The notes: generated by a model from the sequence alone, not told the origin. Shown: positions 48,601 through 61,100, counted from the stretch's first letter. The stretch: 64,000 nucleotides of DNA from Acanthopleura granulata (GCA_016165875.1 JABBOT010000002.1:28100265-28164264); one strand, 5' to 3'. Translations and numbers: made by a program.

Positions 48601-51600
48601 CCTTTGCTATTATTTATGTGATGATCAACTCTACACAGGATCAGAAATTCTCACAGGCCCTGAAAAAGGCGAGTGGTTCGCATAGCCCAGATCTGCGGAG
48701 TCCATCAGGGACATGAACAGCCATCTTTGAGAGCCTCTTGCATAATTCTGATACATTCTATGCTTGTGGATTGCCTTCAAAAGCCAGACGGATTAAACAC
48801 TGCCACTTTTAACCCTTCAGCCCTAAAGTGACAAACAATTTACTTTTGGCTCAGCCTGGCAGACGAGTTAAAAACCTGAACTCAGAAATCTTTCTCTTAA
48901 AGAGTTTTGGAGAGAATGCTCCACAAAACTCCATGAATAACCTTCATAATTCAACCTTTGGAAACACTTTTGGGTTTCTTACAGTGCTCCTTCTGTATTG
49001 CAAAAATCTTTTCAATGAAAAAACTTTACACATTCAAATCAGTAGAAAAGTATATAATATTCCTTTCAAGGGATTGTATGGTTTTAATGTCAATATGGCA
49101 TTTGAAATCCAAGCAAGAAGAAGTCTTCCTATCTTTAGCTTAATAAAACAGAATTTAAGTTTAAAAAGAAGCTGTTTTTACTCTTGAAATTTGTGCTGTC
49201 ACACTTGAAGTAAGCCAGTAGCACCAATAATTAAATACTTGAACACGCAAGTAAATGTAACAATACCACTAGGTAAACACTTGAGTGTGGGAAGGTGTAA
49301 TAACTTTAGAGCTACTCCAAGTGTTCCAATGCAAGTAAAAAAAAAATGGCAGTATTTTTGTGTCTGTGTACCTAGTAACTGAACCTAGACAGGTGACACA
49401 TCATTCACACAAACAACACTTTGGGCATTTTCCCAGGCTCAAGTGGTTATACAATTTTGTTGTGGTATTAACCCAGGTGAACCACTGGCCACCCATTTCT
49501 AGCCACTTCTTTTCATCTTTACATGATTTCAAAAATGAAACTAAAATGTAAATAAAACAAGACATCACAACCAACAAGTCTATGTATTGATCAAATCTTA
49601 TTTGAAACCAAAGGTTGTTTTTTCTTTTTCCCTTTTTTATGTTTGATAATATTATTTTCCTGTGAGTTACATAGTAACACAAGAGGCAAGATTTTTATCA
49701 GACTGAAGTTAGATGTGCTTTCCCAAGTACTGGGTATTCCTGTGGATAGAAGGCCAGGTATTTCTGGTGAGGAATTTTAACAGCCAATTGTAAATAGTGA
49801 CAGGTAACTGTGAAAATAAATGCAGTCTGGGTAAGGGAGGATATGATATGAAGACCACAAAGCCCTGCCGCGGCAGCTCTTTGTTTTCCAAAAATACCAC
49901 TAGTTCATATAAAGTGCTGTCAACCATTGTTACTGCAGTGTTCCCAAGTACTCTTAATAAAGGCTTTCCACATTTACCAGGGCTTGTCATACCCCAGCAC
50001 TTAAGCAAAACAATAATATCTCAAACTGCTTTCAGGGTAAGTTTTATTTAGGCAGCTTTCAAAAACAATTAATCTAAGGTGATTCCACTTTACCCCTAGT
50101 ATCGTTTTTGTTTTTTATTCCTATATCATGTCATTTTTCTATTCCTATATCTTAAGGATTCCAGTATCCATCTTCTGTGACTATCACTGTTTTGCAAACA
50201 AGTGATTCAATAATCAAAATGTTGACAAATAATCAAATTTTGAAGAGTTGGGAATTAGACCTGAATCTGTCATTTACTGGTAGCAGTTATTTAGATTGAC
50301 ATGTATCTGACAACACATAAACATAGTTAATGCAATCATCAGATGTTGAATGTCAATCACCACAGCTTTTCACTCATTAATCATTTCAGCTGACACATTC
50401 GTCACTCACAAATTCAGTCAGGAGAGCTTGTTTCAACATTATGGATGTCAATCTAACCAAAGTCGCATCTATTAGATATGCAAATCACCTACATAACATT
50501 TTACACAATAAATACATGTAATGAAGTGTATATATGTGTATGCAGGTATACTGAATGCAATTCGCATATGATCCATAGATATCATTGTGCTCACTGACTT
50601 CTCATTTTCCCATTACTCAGTTGTTGTTTTCATGTTAATGTCACTTTGGTGAAAGGAATTTGTGTTCTTAATTGGATTAATTCTCTAAACAAACCCAGTC
50701 ACTGGGTGAGATAATCTGTCCTAAGCTAATCTCAATCCCCTGGGGCTAACCTTATTCTTCACACACACTAATGCAATCTTCTCCTGATCTTCACTGTTAC
50801 GTTTCACATCCAGAAAACAAGTTTGTGAGCATTTACTTCACTGATGATACTGACAAGAACATCCGTTATTATTTCATAAACATCAGAAAAATATATTTAA
50901 GTATTTCACAATTTTTGACATGCCTGAGAAAAAATCTTCTATATTAAGTTATAATTGAGATTTAGAAATTCCAGGCTGATGCATATCAAATTGTTGAATA
51001 ATTAATAGGTCTACCCACAAGGAGAAACAGTTCTTTTCCTAACGCCCAGGCAATCAATATTCTCCATATACAGAATAATTTCTTCACATCTCTTGAAATA
51101 AATTGGCACTTTGAATCCAGGGATCAAAAATGTAAAAATCTGCATTGGTTGAACCACATGAAAGCTGTATTCATTCTCTGAATAAAATGCAGAGGTCGTG
51201 GGTGTGGTTTAATAAATGGCAGTCGGCTAGGTTTTCAGTGGACACGACAAGTAAACTATATCTGTACTTCACTAACTGATACTATTCAAGCTGACTGTCA
51301 GATGTATTTGGGATTATTACCCTACCGCTCAACTCCATTCAACAGCATATTCACTATACACATACATGAATGTAAATTTCTTTTCACCATGTGAAGTTGT
51401 ATTTAACTAGGCAGGATCAAAGGAACTGCTCAAGATCTACTGGAAATCATACTGCTTCATTTTTAATGTTACAAGTTGTTTCGATTTTTTTTTATTCCCT
51501 ATACTTCTTCACGCAGGATACAATTGCAAAGCGATACTGTTTGGTTTTCATGCCAATTAATGCTGTGCAGAAAAGAGAGTACGGACTTTCCCCAAATGTG

Positions 51601-53030
51601 CTGTGTTTCTATTAATAAGAAGGAATACCTGTCTTTAGGCAAAGTTAACACCTCTGCAGACTGGCTGGCCTTTCCCTACACCTTCCTCACCTACTCCAGT
51701 CCTATCCCCAGCACAGATAATCCTCTGATATCACAACAGTTCATAGTGTAATAGCACAGGGTAAATACAGCACCTCTGCAGACAAACCATTAGTCACTAG
51801 GAAGAAAGAAGGAAAGTCAGTAGATAAATAAGTAATGGCTGTCTAGACAAAGCTCCCTTACATAGCACCTAGACTCTGAAGTAACATCTTAAATCAATTA
51901 GACTGTGCCATTGTCCTCACCTGTGCACTAATGGGCCTCACCTAAATTAATTTCAGATGCATAACACCTTGAAGGAAGTACACAATATAATACAATCAGA
52001 TTATCTCCTTATATAATTGATACAGAACTCTATCCTATCAGGAAGTGTATGTCATGGTAGTTAATAATGAGCTGTACATAGAAAACATAGGCTCTTCTTT
52101 GTCAGCAAAATATATTCTGTATTAAGCTAACCCAGAAACCACCAAGAAGAAAAAATCAAGCAAGGTAGACATTATCCTTTTTACAGATCAACTTATCTAT
52201 TTTGTCCCAGACTCTTGGAGCAGACCCACATCAAACAGGAGTGGAAGGATATGACAAAACATTATTAATGCAAAAGGAATTTTCACATTCAGAAACATAC
52301 CTCATACAGCAAATATTTAGAAAGTTGATACATTTCATAAGAGTGGCCCTGATATTCCTATTTGCATGATTCACAACTGTACTCTGGGACTCCACATGCA
52401 TTAATAATATGGATTGATGATTGATTTACAAATTTAAAATAGAAATACCAAAAAGATGTGTGACCTGTCACTCACTGTCAGTCTATGTTCAGGGGGATAA
52501 ATGAATGGACAAAGGGACTGATGAACAAAAAGGTATGGCCAAGTCCTAAACACACACGTGCATGCTGAAGAAAATATGCTTCAATTTAAAAATTTTATTG
52601 TTCCATTTGTACAAAAGCTTTTTTGGTCACAGGTTAATACTTAAAAGATCTTTTGAAGACAAAAAAAAATCCATACCATGATACAAATTCAGTCCCTTGT
52701 CAGTTAGTTTCTGATTTTGTCTAATTAGCATATAATGAAGGCAGCCCTCTTTGTCCTGTATACAAACTGTTAGATTGGGGGGCATCGGGCCAGACTTCTC
52801 TGTTTGATCTCTTGGTGTAGAGCTCACAGTTGGCCCTCTTCTTTGACATATTAAGGGACTCCTTCTACTACAGGCATTCAGGTTTTTATTGAGGTAGTTG
52901 GAGGATGAATGGGTCGGGTAAGGTGTAGAAAGTGTCCCACTGTGGGTGAGGAGTTGGTGGGTGGAGCTTAGCCCCAGGTAGCCTCCTGCCCAACACAAAG
53001 AGCTAGGGCCTTCCTGTGGAGCACACACTT
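45665..53030. other. No confident gene; intronic or intergenic
   Basis: AT-rich with several plus-strand donor-like sites, the best at 47991|47992 (GGGACAG|GTAAGG) after a short G-rich stretch. This may be another alternative leader exon. A minus-strand frame at 52627-53028 overlaps the promoter region of the membrane-protein gene and shows no family resemblance. Confidence 0.45.
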
Positions 53031-53033
53031 TGC

Positions 53034-53043
53034 CTATATAACT
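53034..53043 (+). promoter_or_regulatory. TATA box
   Basis: tgcctatataac is a good TATA element. A start about 25-30 bp downstream, near 53062, would give a leader exon ending at the strong donor at 53393. Confidence 0.5.
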
Positions 53044-53061
53044 GTTAGGCAGTCAGTGGAT

Positions 53062-53393
53062 GGAGCAGGAGAAGCAGGTTGTTTGTGGCAGGCAGAGCTA
53101 AGAGACAGCGGGTTGTGTGGAGAAGGCTATTGGTCTAAGGGAGCACAGAGGTCTTGGGAAAAGTATGCAAGACAGGTGAGTTGCGCTAGTTGAGAGGGTT
53201 ATAGCACTGGAGCAGGGGGTCACACATAACTCACTGTGGGGCAAACCATGTGGACAGATCATCGGGTTAGCCGAGGGAAGAGACACTCACACAGTGGACA
53301 ATCCCTTCTCTCATACACCACACGACACAGGCACACTGGATTTACCCGTACAGTAGCTCGTTAGCTTGTTAGTGTGGAGGGAGAGTGGGAAAG
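53062..53393 (+). promoter_or_regulatory. Putative 5' leader exon of the membrane-protein gene
   Basis: Begins about 25 bp below a TATA box and ends GGGAAAG|GTAAGTC. It is purine-rich (gagcaggagaagcaggttgt) with no convincing sense frame. The next good plus-strand acceptor is at 54792, in front of the exon that encodes the 284-aa membrane protein. Confidence 0.45.
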
Positions 53394-54159
53394 GTAAGTC
53401 TATTTGTGGACAAGCTGCTTATAGAATCTTTGTCTTTGACAAACACTGCAGTGTGTTAGTTAACAATTGGTTTCTTCAAGAAGGAAAGAGTTCATAAAAC
53501 TAGCCATGAAACCAAGCCCACGAGAGGTTCCCAGGGCAGCAATTAACCCATCTGCTTTTCAGTCTCACTCATATCATACAAAAGAAAGTTGTTTTAAATT
53601 TGTTCCATATGTATAATGGTTTATGCAGATAATTTAATCACAAGAGCAATGTGCATAGGTGAATGTTGTCTGTTTGCTTGGGCAGACTGGGTGCAGTCAA
53701 GAAAGCCACAGCAAGGACATTACTGGACAGCAAATTAGCATTTCAGAGCTATAAACCTATAGATTATGCTGCCTAGTAAATTTAGTACCATTGTGGGGTC
53801 AACCAGGAGAGAGGATTTTAAAGACTGTCAAGTCGTAAAGTACTATTGATCATGCAGATAAAAAGGGTATTTGGACAGACATTACTACTGGGCTGGAAAA
53901 CTGGACAGAGACTGTCCATTAGTAAGTGAGGCCAGTGACCAGTGTTCGGCATCCAGAGAGATAGCCCCGGGCCCTGGTGCCCACCAGACCACCCCCGCCC
54001 TACCTAGGTGTTAATAGCTCAGCTCCCCAGTATTTACATTCACTGCTAACACTCTGCAACTGGTCAACTCAATCCACACCTGTAGTTCTGAATATGTAAA
54101 TGCTGATAGATTCCCTGCAGAGTTATGTGCATAAAGCTTCAGATTTAAAGCATGCCTCT

Positions 54160-54275
54160 TAAGGCCATCCTCTGCAGTGTCCGCCCATGTACTTGACTTA
54201 GGACCATCCTCTGCAGTGTCCACCCATGTACTTGACTTAGGACCATCCTCTGCAGTGTCCTCCCATGTACCTGAA
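54160..54275. repeat. 39-bp tandem repeat, about 2.7 copies
   Basis: Unit ggaccatcctctgcagtgtc cacccatgtacttgactta. Copies differ by single bases, and the last breaks off after cccatgtac. It lies in the putative intron of the membrane-protein gene. Confidence 0.9.
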
Positions 54276-54456
54276 GTATTAATTATACTTCTGATGAACA
54301 AATCTGCCTACTGAAGCCCTTAAACTGTTGAGACAGGCTGCCGGCAGTGAACAGGGTTAAGGTGCAGAACTAAACTTTAATTGCTACAGTCACCAAACGA
54401 AGGTTTGAGTGAAAATAAAAACAGCAGTGGAGTTAAGCAGGGGAGTTAGGCAGGTG

Positions 54457-54472
54457 ATATATATATATATAT
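54457..54472. repeat. AT microsatellite
   Basis: Alternating AT, 16 bp, just before a spurious 81-codon frame. Confidence 0.85.
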
Positions 54473-54805
54473 GGCGTCCGGGTATACATGGCCGAAGCAT
54501 GGACCTCCTGATTATGAAGTGACAGGTCAAATTATCATGACAATGACCCCGGGTAATACCTGCGACAGACCTCACGTTACAATTTATCATCTTTTTCAAA
54601 TCAATCTGATTGTTGACGGTTGGGTCCACAGAGCTGTGTGTTTACACTGGGGAGAGACTGGAGTCAGCCAGACTGGAGCGCTATCCTCCACAGTTCATCA
54701 CCGCACAGGCCTGTGAGCCCCGACACGCTCGCTCAACCGAAACTAACAAAATTATAATTACAATAATCAAGCTTCTTCTCCTTTACCTTCAGCAGCTGTT
54801 GAGAC

Positions 54806-54827
54806 AGAGAGAGAGAGAGAGAGAGAG
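54806..54827. repeat. GA microsatellite
   Basis: Eleven GA dinucleotides, in the putative 5' UTR of the membrane-protein gene. Confidence 0.9.
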
Positions 54828-55207
54828 TCGAGGGCAGAGCAGTTTATCCTAGGTGAGAGAGGGACACACGCATGTGGGGTCTTTACCTGGTGCCAGTCAG
54901 GACAAGTTGAGGAAGCTACCTCTGGGTCTACGAGGGAATTGTCTGTACCACTCTGAACAGTTACTGGGCGGTATTCAACAAACTGTGTCAGTTTACCAGT
55001 CACTGTGAAAACAGCTGAGAGATTGTGGAAAATCCGACCTAGACTATTGTGAAGATTTACCTGGGGACTATACAGGTTTACCTGAACCACACATGAACAT
55101 TTCTCAGAGAGTTACCTGAACTGTTAACGAAGTTGATCAGCATCGGCCTGACAGGCGTAAGAGGATAAGCGTGAACGGTTTATCTGTAGTATGTACGCAC
55201 CTCTGCT

Positions 55208-56062
55208 ATGAACGAGACAATGTTATTTTACATCGGCGTGTTGGTACCCGCCATCATCACGGTGATCTTATTCATCGTGTTTCTCTGGTGTCTCTACAGG
55301 ATGAGAGTCAGGAGGAAAATCATGACCAAACGTTATGCCCCTCACGCCAAGGGCTGGCCTGGCCGAAAAGACATGTCCCCCCCACCCCTGCCCAGCCACC
55401 CACCACCCCAGCGCTCCCAGCTGTGGGAGATGAAGGTCATTCCTTCCTGTGACATGGACAACATACAGACATTAGAGAACGGCAGTCCACGTGTCACGTT
55501 TGAAACGCGGTTTGACAAGACCACAGAACTTGACGATGTCGGTGACTTAGCCTCTAGACGACAAGACAGTGGAATATCAGAGTTATCCGACAGTTACCAC
55601 ACCAAAAGAGGCAAGAGGCCGTATTCTCAAGCCTCCACAGACTCGGACGATTCCGGGTTCAGAAGTTCCCGCTCTGCTCATTACCTACAGAAGTATGACA
55701 ACCAGTTGTCGACATTTCAGGACATACCGTTACTGAGGTCAGTGAGCCACAGTAAACGCGAGGAGGTAGACAGGAGTCCCATATCCTTCTCAGAAAACGT
55801 ACAGATCACAGACTATTTAGCTCCCACAAACTTATTATTTCACCCCTACTACGGCGATGTGTCGGGCATGCCTAAAACAGACATTGGGAATAATATGTAC
55901 ACAGGCAATGCCTCGCCTCCAAGTCAGACCACTCCCTCTGCAGACTATAACCCGATGGTCAGTGCGGGCTTCCTACAGCTGGGTGGTCCGAGTGTGACCA
56001 CCACAGCCATGGTCCACTCACTCAATGAGGACAATGACCAGAAAGTCTACTCTGTTGTCTGA
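55208..56062 (+). CDS. Single-pass membrane protein of unknown function, 284 aa
   Basis: Uninterrupted frame with more GC than its surroundings; an in-frame stop lies 18 bp upstream, so the start is firm if the leader is unspliced here. It has no cleavable signal peptide. Residues 1-6 carry one N-glycosylation sequon (N2-E-T). A hydrophobic segment spans about 7-30, then a basic patch (RMRVRRK, 31-37), predicting N-outside and C-inside topology. The cytoplasmic tail of about 250 residues is low in order. It has a proline cluster (57-67, PPPLPSHPPP), an RVTF (95-98) that matches the PP1-docking RVxF form, a Ser/Asp block with DSGFRS (148-153) in the beta-TrCP degron form, and a C-terminal YSVV that fits a class I PDZ ligand. 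I do not recognise the family. It may be a scaffold or signalling tail; the motifs are predictions from short patterns. Confidence 0.8.
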   Translation: MNETMLFYIGVLVPAIITVILFIVFLWCLYRMRVRRKIMTKRYAPHAKGWPGRKDMSPPPLPSHPPPQRSQLWEMKVIPSCDMDNIQTLENGSPRVTFETRFDKTTELDDVGDLASRRQDSGISELSDSYHTKRGKRPYSQASTDSDDSGFRSSRSAHYLQKYDNQLSTFQDIPLLRSVSHSKREEVDRSPISFSENVQITDYLAPTNLLFHPYYGDVSGMPKTDIGNNMYTGNASPPSQTTPSADYNPMVSAGFLQLGGPSVTTTAMVHSLNEDNDQKVYSVV

Positions 56063-56905
56063 CAAACAAAGTTGATCAGTGAGTTATGTTATGTGTTTGC
56101 GTGTGAGCGTCTAGAAACTTTTATACGAAGTTTTTAACCTATTTAACACAACATGAACCTACGGACATGTTTCCCGGGATCTATTGTCACTTAGACAGAC
56201 AGAAATTTACACCTGCGTGAATGTGTGACTGAATGAGCCAGTGAGATTCCCATGGACAGCTGCCTTGCTTTCAGCAGCCATTCTCAGTGCTATAGAGCTG
56301 TGCTTTGCCCTGAAGACTCATAAATCCAGAAGGAGAGCAGGGAGATGTAATAGCGATTACAGTGTTGATGCTGGGATTCAGAGGAAATCCGCCGCGGGTC
56401 AGCAACAGCAAACGGCCAGCCTCTCTTACTTCTCATCCCTGCCGACTCACCAGATTTATCATGTGTTTATTTCATATTTGTGGCATATGGCAGAGGAAGC
56501 TTCTCCCGACTGATGTGCGGCCAAGTGCCACAACATCTCCCTGTGTGTTTGAATTTTTATGTCTGTGATCTTCTTGTGTGTCTAAAAATGAGCGTGACTC
56601 GAGACAGGACTTGCGTTTAATACCACACTCCCAACTTTAATTTATATGTGGTTCTACGCAAACATAAGACAATTTCCAGGAGAACCCATGAGTACAATGT
56701 GCTACATGTAAGTTGTGGTTAGAGACATTAACATACATCAAAATCTTTATTATCAAGTCTTTCTACTTTCTATGAATTTACCTGTAACTGTTGTCATTTT
56801 GACTTACTCCAAGAAAGAATACGTAGGAGCACATACCATTCCCTGCTGCATGTTTCATTCCATGTCTCAAAAATTAAATGTACATAAAAACAACTTGTAA
56901 AATAT
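56063..56905 (+). other. Probable 3' UTR of the membrane-protein gene
   Basis: Follows the TGA at 56060-56062. An ATTAAA-type signal near 56872 could end the transcript. Short frames at 56241 and 56362 have no recognisable content. Confidence 0.35.
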
Positions 56906-57482
56906 TTGTAATTTTAAATCTGCACATAGTGAGACCAAAGGTCTTTAAAATATTAAAGCTGTAAGAAAATTCATCCGAGTGTGACACTATTTCTGTTTCT
57001 GCTAAACCAGTACAAATCACCAGCCCCAGGATATTCCACCTTACAGATAAGGCTTCAAAATGGAATTTTTTTTCCTCCAAAAAATGACTCAGAGAGCTGA
57101 TAGAGAAGGTGTCCTCATTAATTCGATGTCAGTCAGTGCAGTTGTCAGGTGTAATGGCTTGTCCATAGGCCCAATCAGCTTCTGGTTTACAGCCTCCAGT
57201 GGTAATTTCTTTTTTTATTTTGCCCTGCAGAAAAATTAGTTTCGAATTATAGCACAGTGGTTTTTATTATCTGCACGGTAACAGGTAGCTGACAGTTGTA
57301 TGACCAACTGGTAGATTGGCTTTCAGTATAAATAATCAATATTTCCTGTAGGTCTATGAGGGAAGATCCAGTACCTGTTGACTGTTCATTCTGTAGGAAC
57401 TTCTGTCAAAACAAGATAAAGTCAAATGGGTTGAAATATATGATTGCATACACATTAAACACAAAACATGTAAGTAGGAAGA

Positions 57483-57692
57483 GGGGCCTCCGTGGCTCAG
57501 TTGGTTAGCTCGCTAGTGCAGTGAAATGACCCAGAAACCTCCCAACAATGCGGTCGCTGTGAGTTCAAGCCCAGCTCAAGCTGGACCCCTCTCTGGCCGT
57601 AAGCAGAATGTCTGCCAGCAACGTCGTGGGTTCTGCCCACTTTCCTTCCACCACAATGCTGGCCCCTAACCAATCAAATAATAATAATTAAT
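57483..57692 (+). repeat. tRNA-derived SINE family A with internal deletion
   Basis: The clearest head in plus orientation: ggggcctccgtggctcagtt ggttagctcgctagtgcagt, then gcggtcgctgtgagttcaag (B-box region), tctgccagcaacgtcgtggg, and accacaatgctggcccctaa. It goes straight to a tail of caatcaaataataataatta, skipping the usual ataagtgaaatattcttgag block. Confidence 0.92.
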
Positions 57693-58346
57693 GTAGGAAA
57701 TCATAATGTTCTATTATCATTAACTGTATGAAGTACGGTGCTTCACTGTAGGAATTTCTGAATCAAAAACTTAACCATGCTTTGAGGAAAAGTTAATATT
57801 CCACTCTACCAAAAAACAAAAAAAAAATAAAAATAAAAAAATAAATATTAGTGCAGCACAAGTAAACTTAGGCACTTAACACCTTCAAGATAATATTCCT
57901 CACTGTGGAATGGGAAGAAATCATTGTTCCCTACGAAGTAAACATTTTCTCTGTAGCATAATCCCTCTCAAACAGGCTGGCAGCTTAAATCAACGACCTC
58001 CTCATTTAACTGAGGGCTGGGCTAGGCTGGCATAATCCAATGAAATGTTAGAAATATTTCAAACTCTAGTACCACCCACTGATTAGAAAACGCCCAGGAA
58101 AACATTGGCAACTTGTGACAACACAATGTTGCCAGCAAAAAAAATTTCTGTTTAAAAAGGAAATTGTGCTAAATGCCTTTAACACACATGTATCTCTTTT
58201 TCTTAGGAATTTAGGGATTGTGAGCTCTGAGTGGCAAATTCAAAGCCACAAGCATTTGCCCATGCTTTGCTTCCTCTGCTTATACATGCATCTAATATGG
58301 ACCACAGGATGGTTAGCCAGTGTTCAGTATCTGGAGAACAACTGAA

Positions 58347-58430
58347 CTAGATCATCTTTCCCAGTATAAGTGAAATGTGTCATTTTTCCCAGTGTATCTG
58401 ATCTATATCATCTTTCCCAGTATGACATAG
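58347..58430. repeat. Short degenerate tandem repeat
   Basis: Three copies of a catctttcccagtat-type motif (one as catttttcccagtgt) about 30-40 bp apart. Confidence 0.6.
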
Positions 58431-60448
58431 TTACACGTTCATCAGAGAGTACCAATGGCCTCCACCATTATGGCATGCAAATCTGTATATTACACAACTA
58501 GGGAGTTTGTCAGAAACTTGTTTCTAGTTTATCCCAGGACACCCTAGTTTCCTCCAACTATATGGCCACCACCATAAAAATTTTTGAACACTGCCCTAAA
58601 CTTATATCAATTAAATTAAAAAAAGACATTGCAAAATCAGAAAAAAAGACTGCTATGTAGTTGTCCAAAAATACCACTACAAGTACCATTTCTAATGAGC
58701 TTTTTTATTTAACCCAACCTTACCTAACACCAACGATAATATGGATAATGATTCTGAAGCCAAGTAGTAAACTATTTATTCAATGGTTCTTACAGGTATT
58801 TGATTACATGGACAAGAGACAGTCATTAACGTCTGCACACACAACGCAGCTGCTCATTTAGTACATATGAACAGCAATAATTTCACAGTGACTCTCATGA
58901 AAAGGTTAGGTCTCATTACAATAACTATGAATATTAATTCTGGTCCAACTAAAATCTGAAGTATTCTGCATTATTTACCCATGTACTTTCAGACTGGTCC
59001 CTGATCATCATCAACGCAATCAAACATCAAAACTCTTGATAAATTGCATGGAATTAATGCCCTGTGTCCTAGCCGTTTCAGTTCTGCTGCAATCAAATAA
59101 TGAATGACTGTCTGCCGGCCTATTCAAAAAGCCTAGAGGAAATGCTGGTCTATTGTAGTATATAAATGCCGCATGCAGCTGGGAATTAAAACGCTCAGGT
59201 GTAAAGTGTTGACTTATGAATAATTCATTGGTGGTTTAGGGAATTATTATGCTCCAGTCTAAAGAGTCATTAAAACCTGTATCAATTAGTAATGATAATC
59301 AGTGAAAAATCTGATCTAGCAAAACCCACCGTATTCAAAGACAAACTGCGTTAGATCCTTGTCGTGTGGGTTTACATGTATGTAGAGGTTCATGTATACG
59401 GATACCCGTACATTCCAACTAGTCTGCACAGCTGAGCTTGTATACTTAGTTGTACGAAAGACAAAAAATAAAGGCAAAATCTGAACTACACGAAGAACAT
59501 ATCAGTTGGACAAAGTAACTTTATTTCATACAAATAAATTCATTTTCTTGGATGAATGAAGATATCAGCCCAGGCTTTCAGTCATCAATCAGATTTCCAG
59601 TTCTCACGACCGATGTTTAAAAATTTTCAAGTGTACGATGGCCGCTGGAGGTAATCAAAGTTCCCTTTAAACTTTCCCACATATGCTCACCACACTGGTG
59701 GCACCCAAGTGGTCTTCATGGAATACTGGACACCACAAACCCTTGAATGTCATCAACTGAAAACTCTGTACTTGGATGCTAGAATATGACAATGCCGACT
59801 AGGCATTAGACTGACAGGAAAGTGGTGAGATACCCCTCATTCCAGGCCCAGTTAGTCAGCTGTCTTCATTACCATAAATACTGGGTTTTAGTCAAAAAGT
59901 GACGCAGGGCATGCCTAATGAGTCGTTATTACCAGGAAAAGCCCAATCATGGCCACCATTACAAATAATTAACATTTCAACACTTAGTGTCAACTGCTAT
60001 TTTTGCCACTCCACATTTCCTATTGCATGCATGGAAATGTTGATGCTTTCATGACAGCCGTCAATACAGACTTATACTGCACTATTAATCTACAGCAATC
60101 TCAATTCATTTTTTCTTTTTTTCACGAGCATGGTAAAATTTGCCAATGTGCGGATAAAAATATCATTGTAAAGTACTTCCTGTTCATGACAAAGCTTAAC
60201 TCTATTTTAAATGTCAAAGATACATTTAGATCACTAAACTCTATAATTCATACAGTTGAGCTCTCAATGTATGTTTGTAATGAACCAAAACAGGCTGTAA
60301 AAAAAATAACACACAATTCACTTAAAACCCCTCAGCCTTGAGCACATGTACAATGTAACAACCAGATCCAACTTTGACGGAGGTTTGCAATGATGCGTAG
60401 ATCTTAATCTTCTAGTGGCAGTTAGAAAGTGGTGAAACATTTCATAAC

Positions 60449-61100
60449 ATTTAACTTCAATGACTGTAATAACACTGAAAATGTCCGAGTCGCTGAAAAT
60501 CTATAAGGCTCTTAATCATGCCTCTGTGCAGGTGTGGCATAAGTTTGATGAAAGTGTTCAAGAGATCGAGCGTTTAGAAGAAAATGGACAGAAGCAAAGG
60601 CAGATGAACAGACAGGAAAAACAAGAAAAGACCAGTAAAACTTAATAGGGTTCTGCCTCATAACACAGTTTAAGTGTGGTATAAGTTTTGTGAATTTTAG
60701 TTGAACTGTTCAACAGTAATAGTTGCAGAGTTTACCTGTAAATGACCAGATGGTCAAACATCTGATGGTGCAAAGTTAAAATGATATAGGGTTCATCTAT
60801 ATGTACATCCCTAGATTTGCAATTCATGTCAGTCTGGTAAACTCTGATGATAAACATCAAGAGATATCATGTTTACAAGCATTTTATAAAATTTAACTTA
60901 TATAACCCGAATGACATTGAAGAAAAAGGTCAAGGTCACTGAATATCGATAGTTAGTTCTGCCTCATACCAAAGTGTAAGTGTGGTGTAAGTTTGGTGAC
61001 CTGGGGCTACACCAACCTTCTAAAGAATAGTGTGTTTACCAGGAAATGAACAGCCACCACCCACTACGACAATACCCCTTGACCACTATTGGCCATGGGG
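60449..61100. repeat. Degenerate dispersed repeat, two to three imperfect copies
   Basis: Phrases recur at about 60449-60600, 60650-60710 and 60893-61010: tttaactt..., gacattgaa / aacactgaa, ctgaatatcgatag / ctgaaaatctataag, ctgcctcata, and gtgtggcataagtttgatga / gtgtggtgtaagtttggtga. A 61-codon frame at 60460 is made from this repeat and is not accepted as a gene. Confidence 0.6.

Larger units (their letters stand above)
54793..56062 (+). other. Terminal exon of the membrane-protein gene: 5' UTR and CDS portion
   Basis: The acceptor is ttcttctcctttaccttcag, with AG at 54791-54792. About 415 bp of leader follow, including a GA microsatellite at 54806-54827, before the ATG at 55208. An in-frame TAG at 55187 precedes the ATG, so the CDS starts inside this exon. 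Confidence 0.5.
56950..60400. other. No gene seen
   Basis: AT-rich, with a base-balanced stretch at about 59080-59300 (for example tgccgcatgcagctgggaat) that has homeodomain-like taattc/aattatt motifs. It may be regulatory; no coding frame is convincing. Confidence 0.5.

Noticed and set aside
54471..54716. 81-codon plus-strand frame following an AT run
   Set aside because: It lies in the putative intron of the membrane-protein gene, with no domain and an unlikely start context.
57484..57555. tRNA-like sequence with A and B boxes
   Set aside because: It is the head of a SINE; it continues into the SINE core and does not fold as a complete tRNA.
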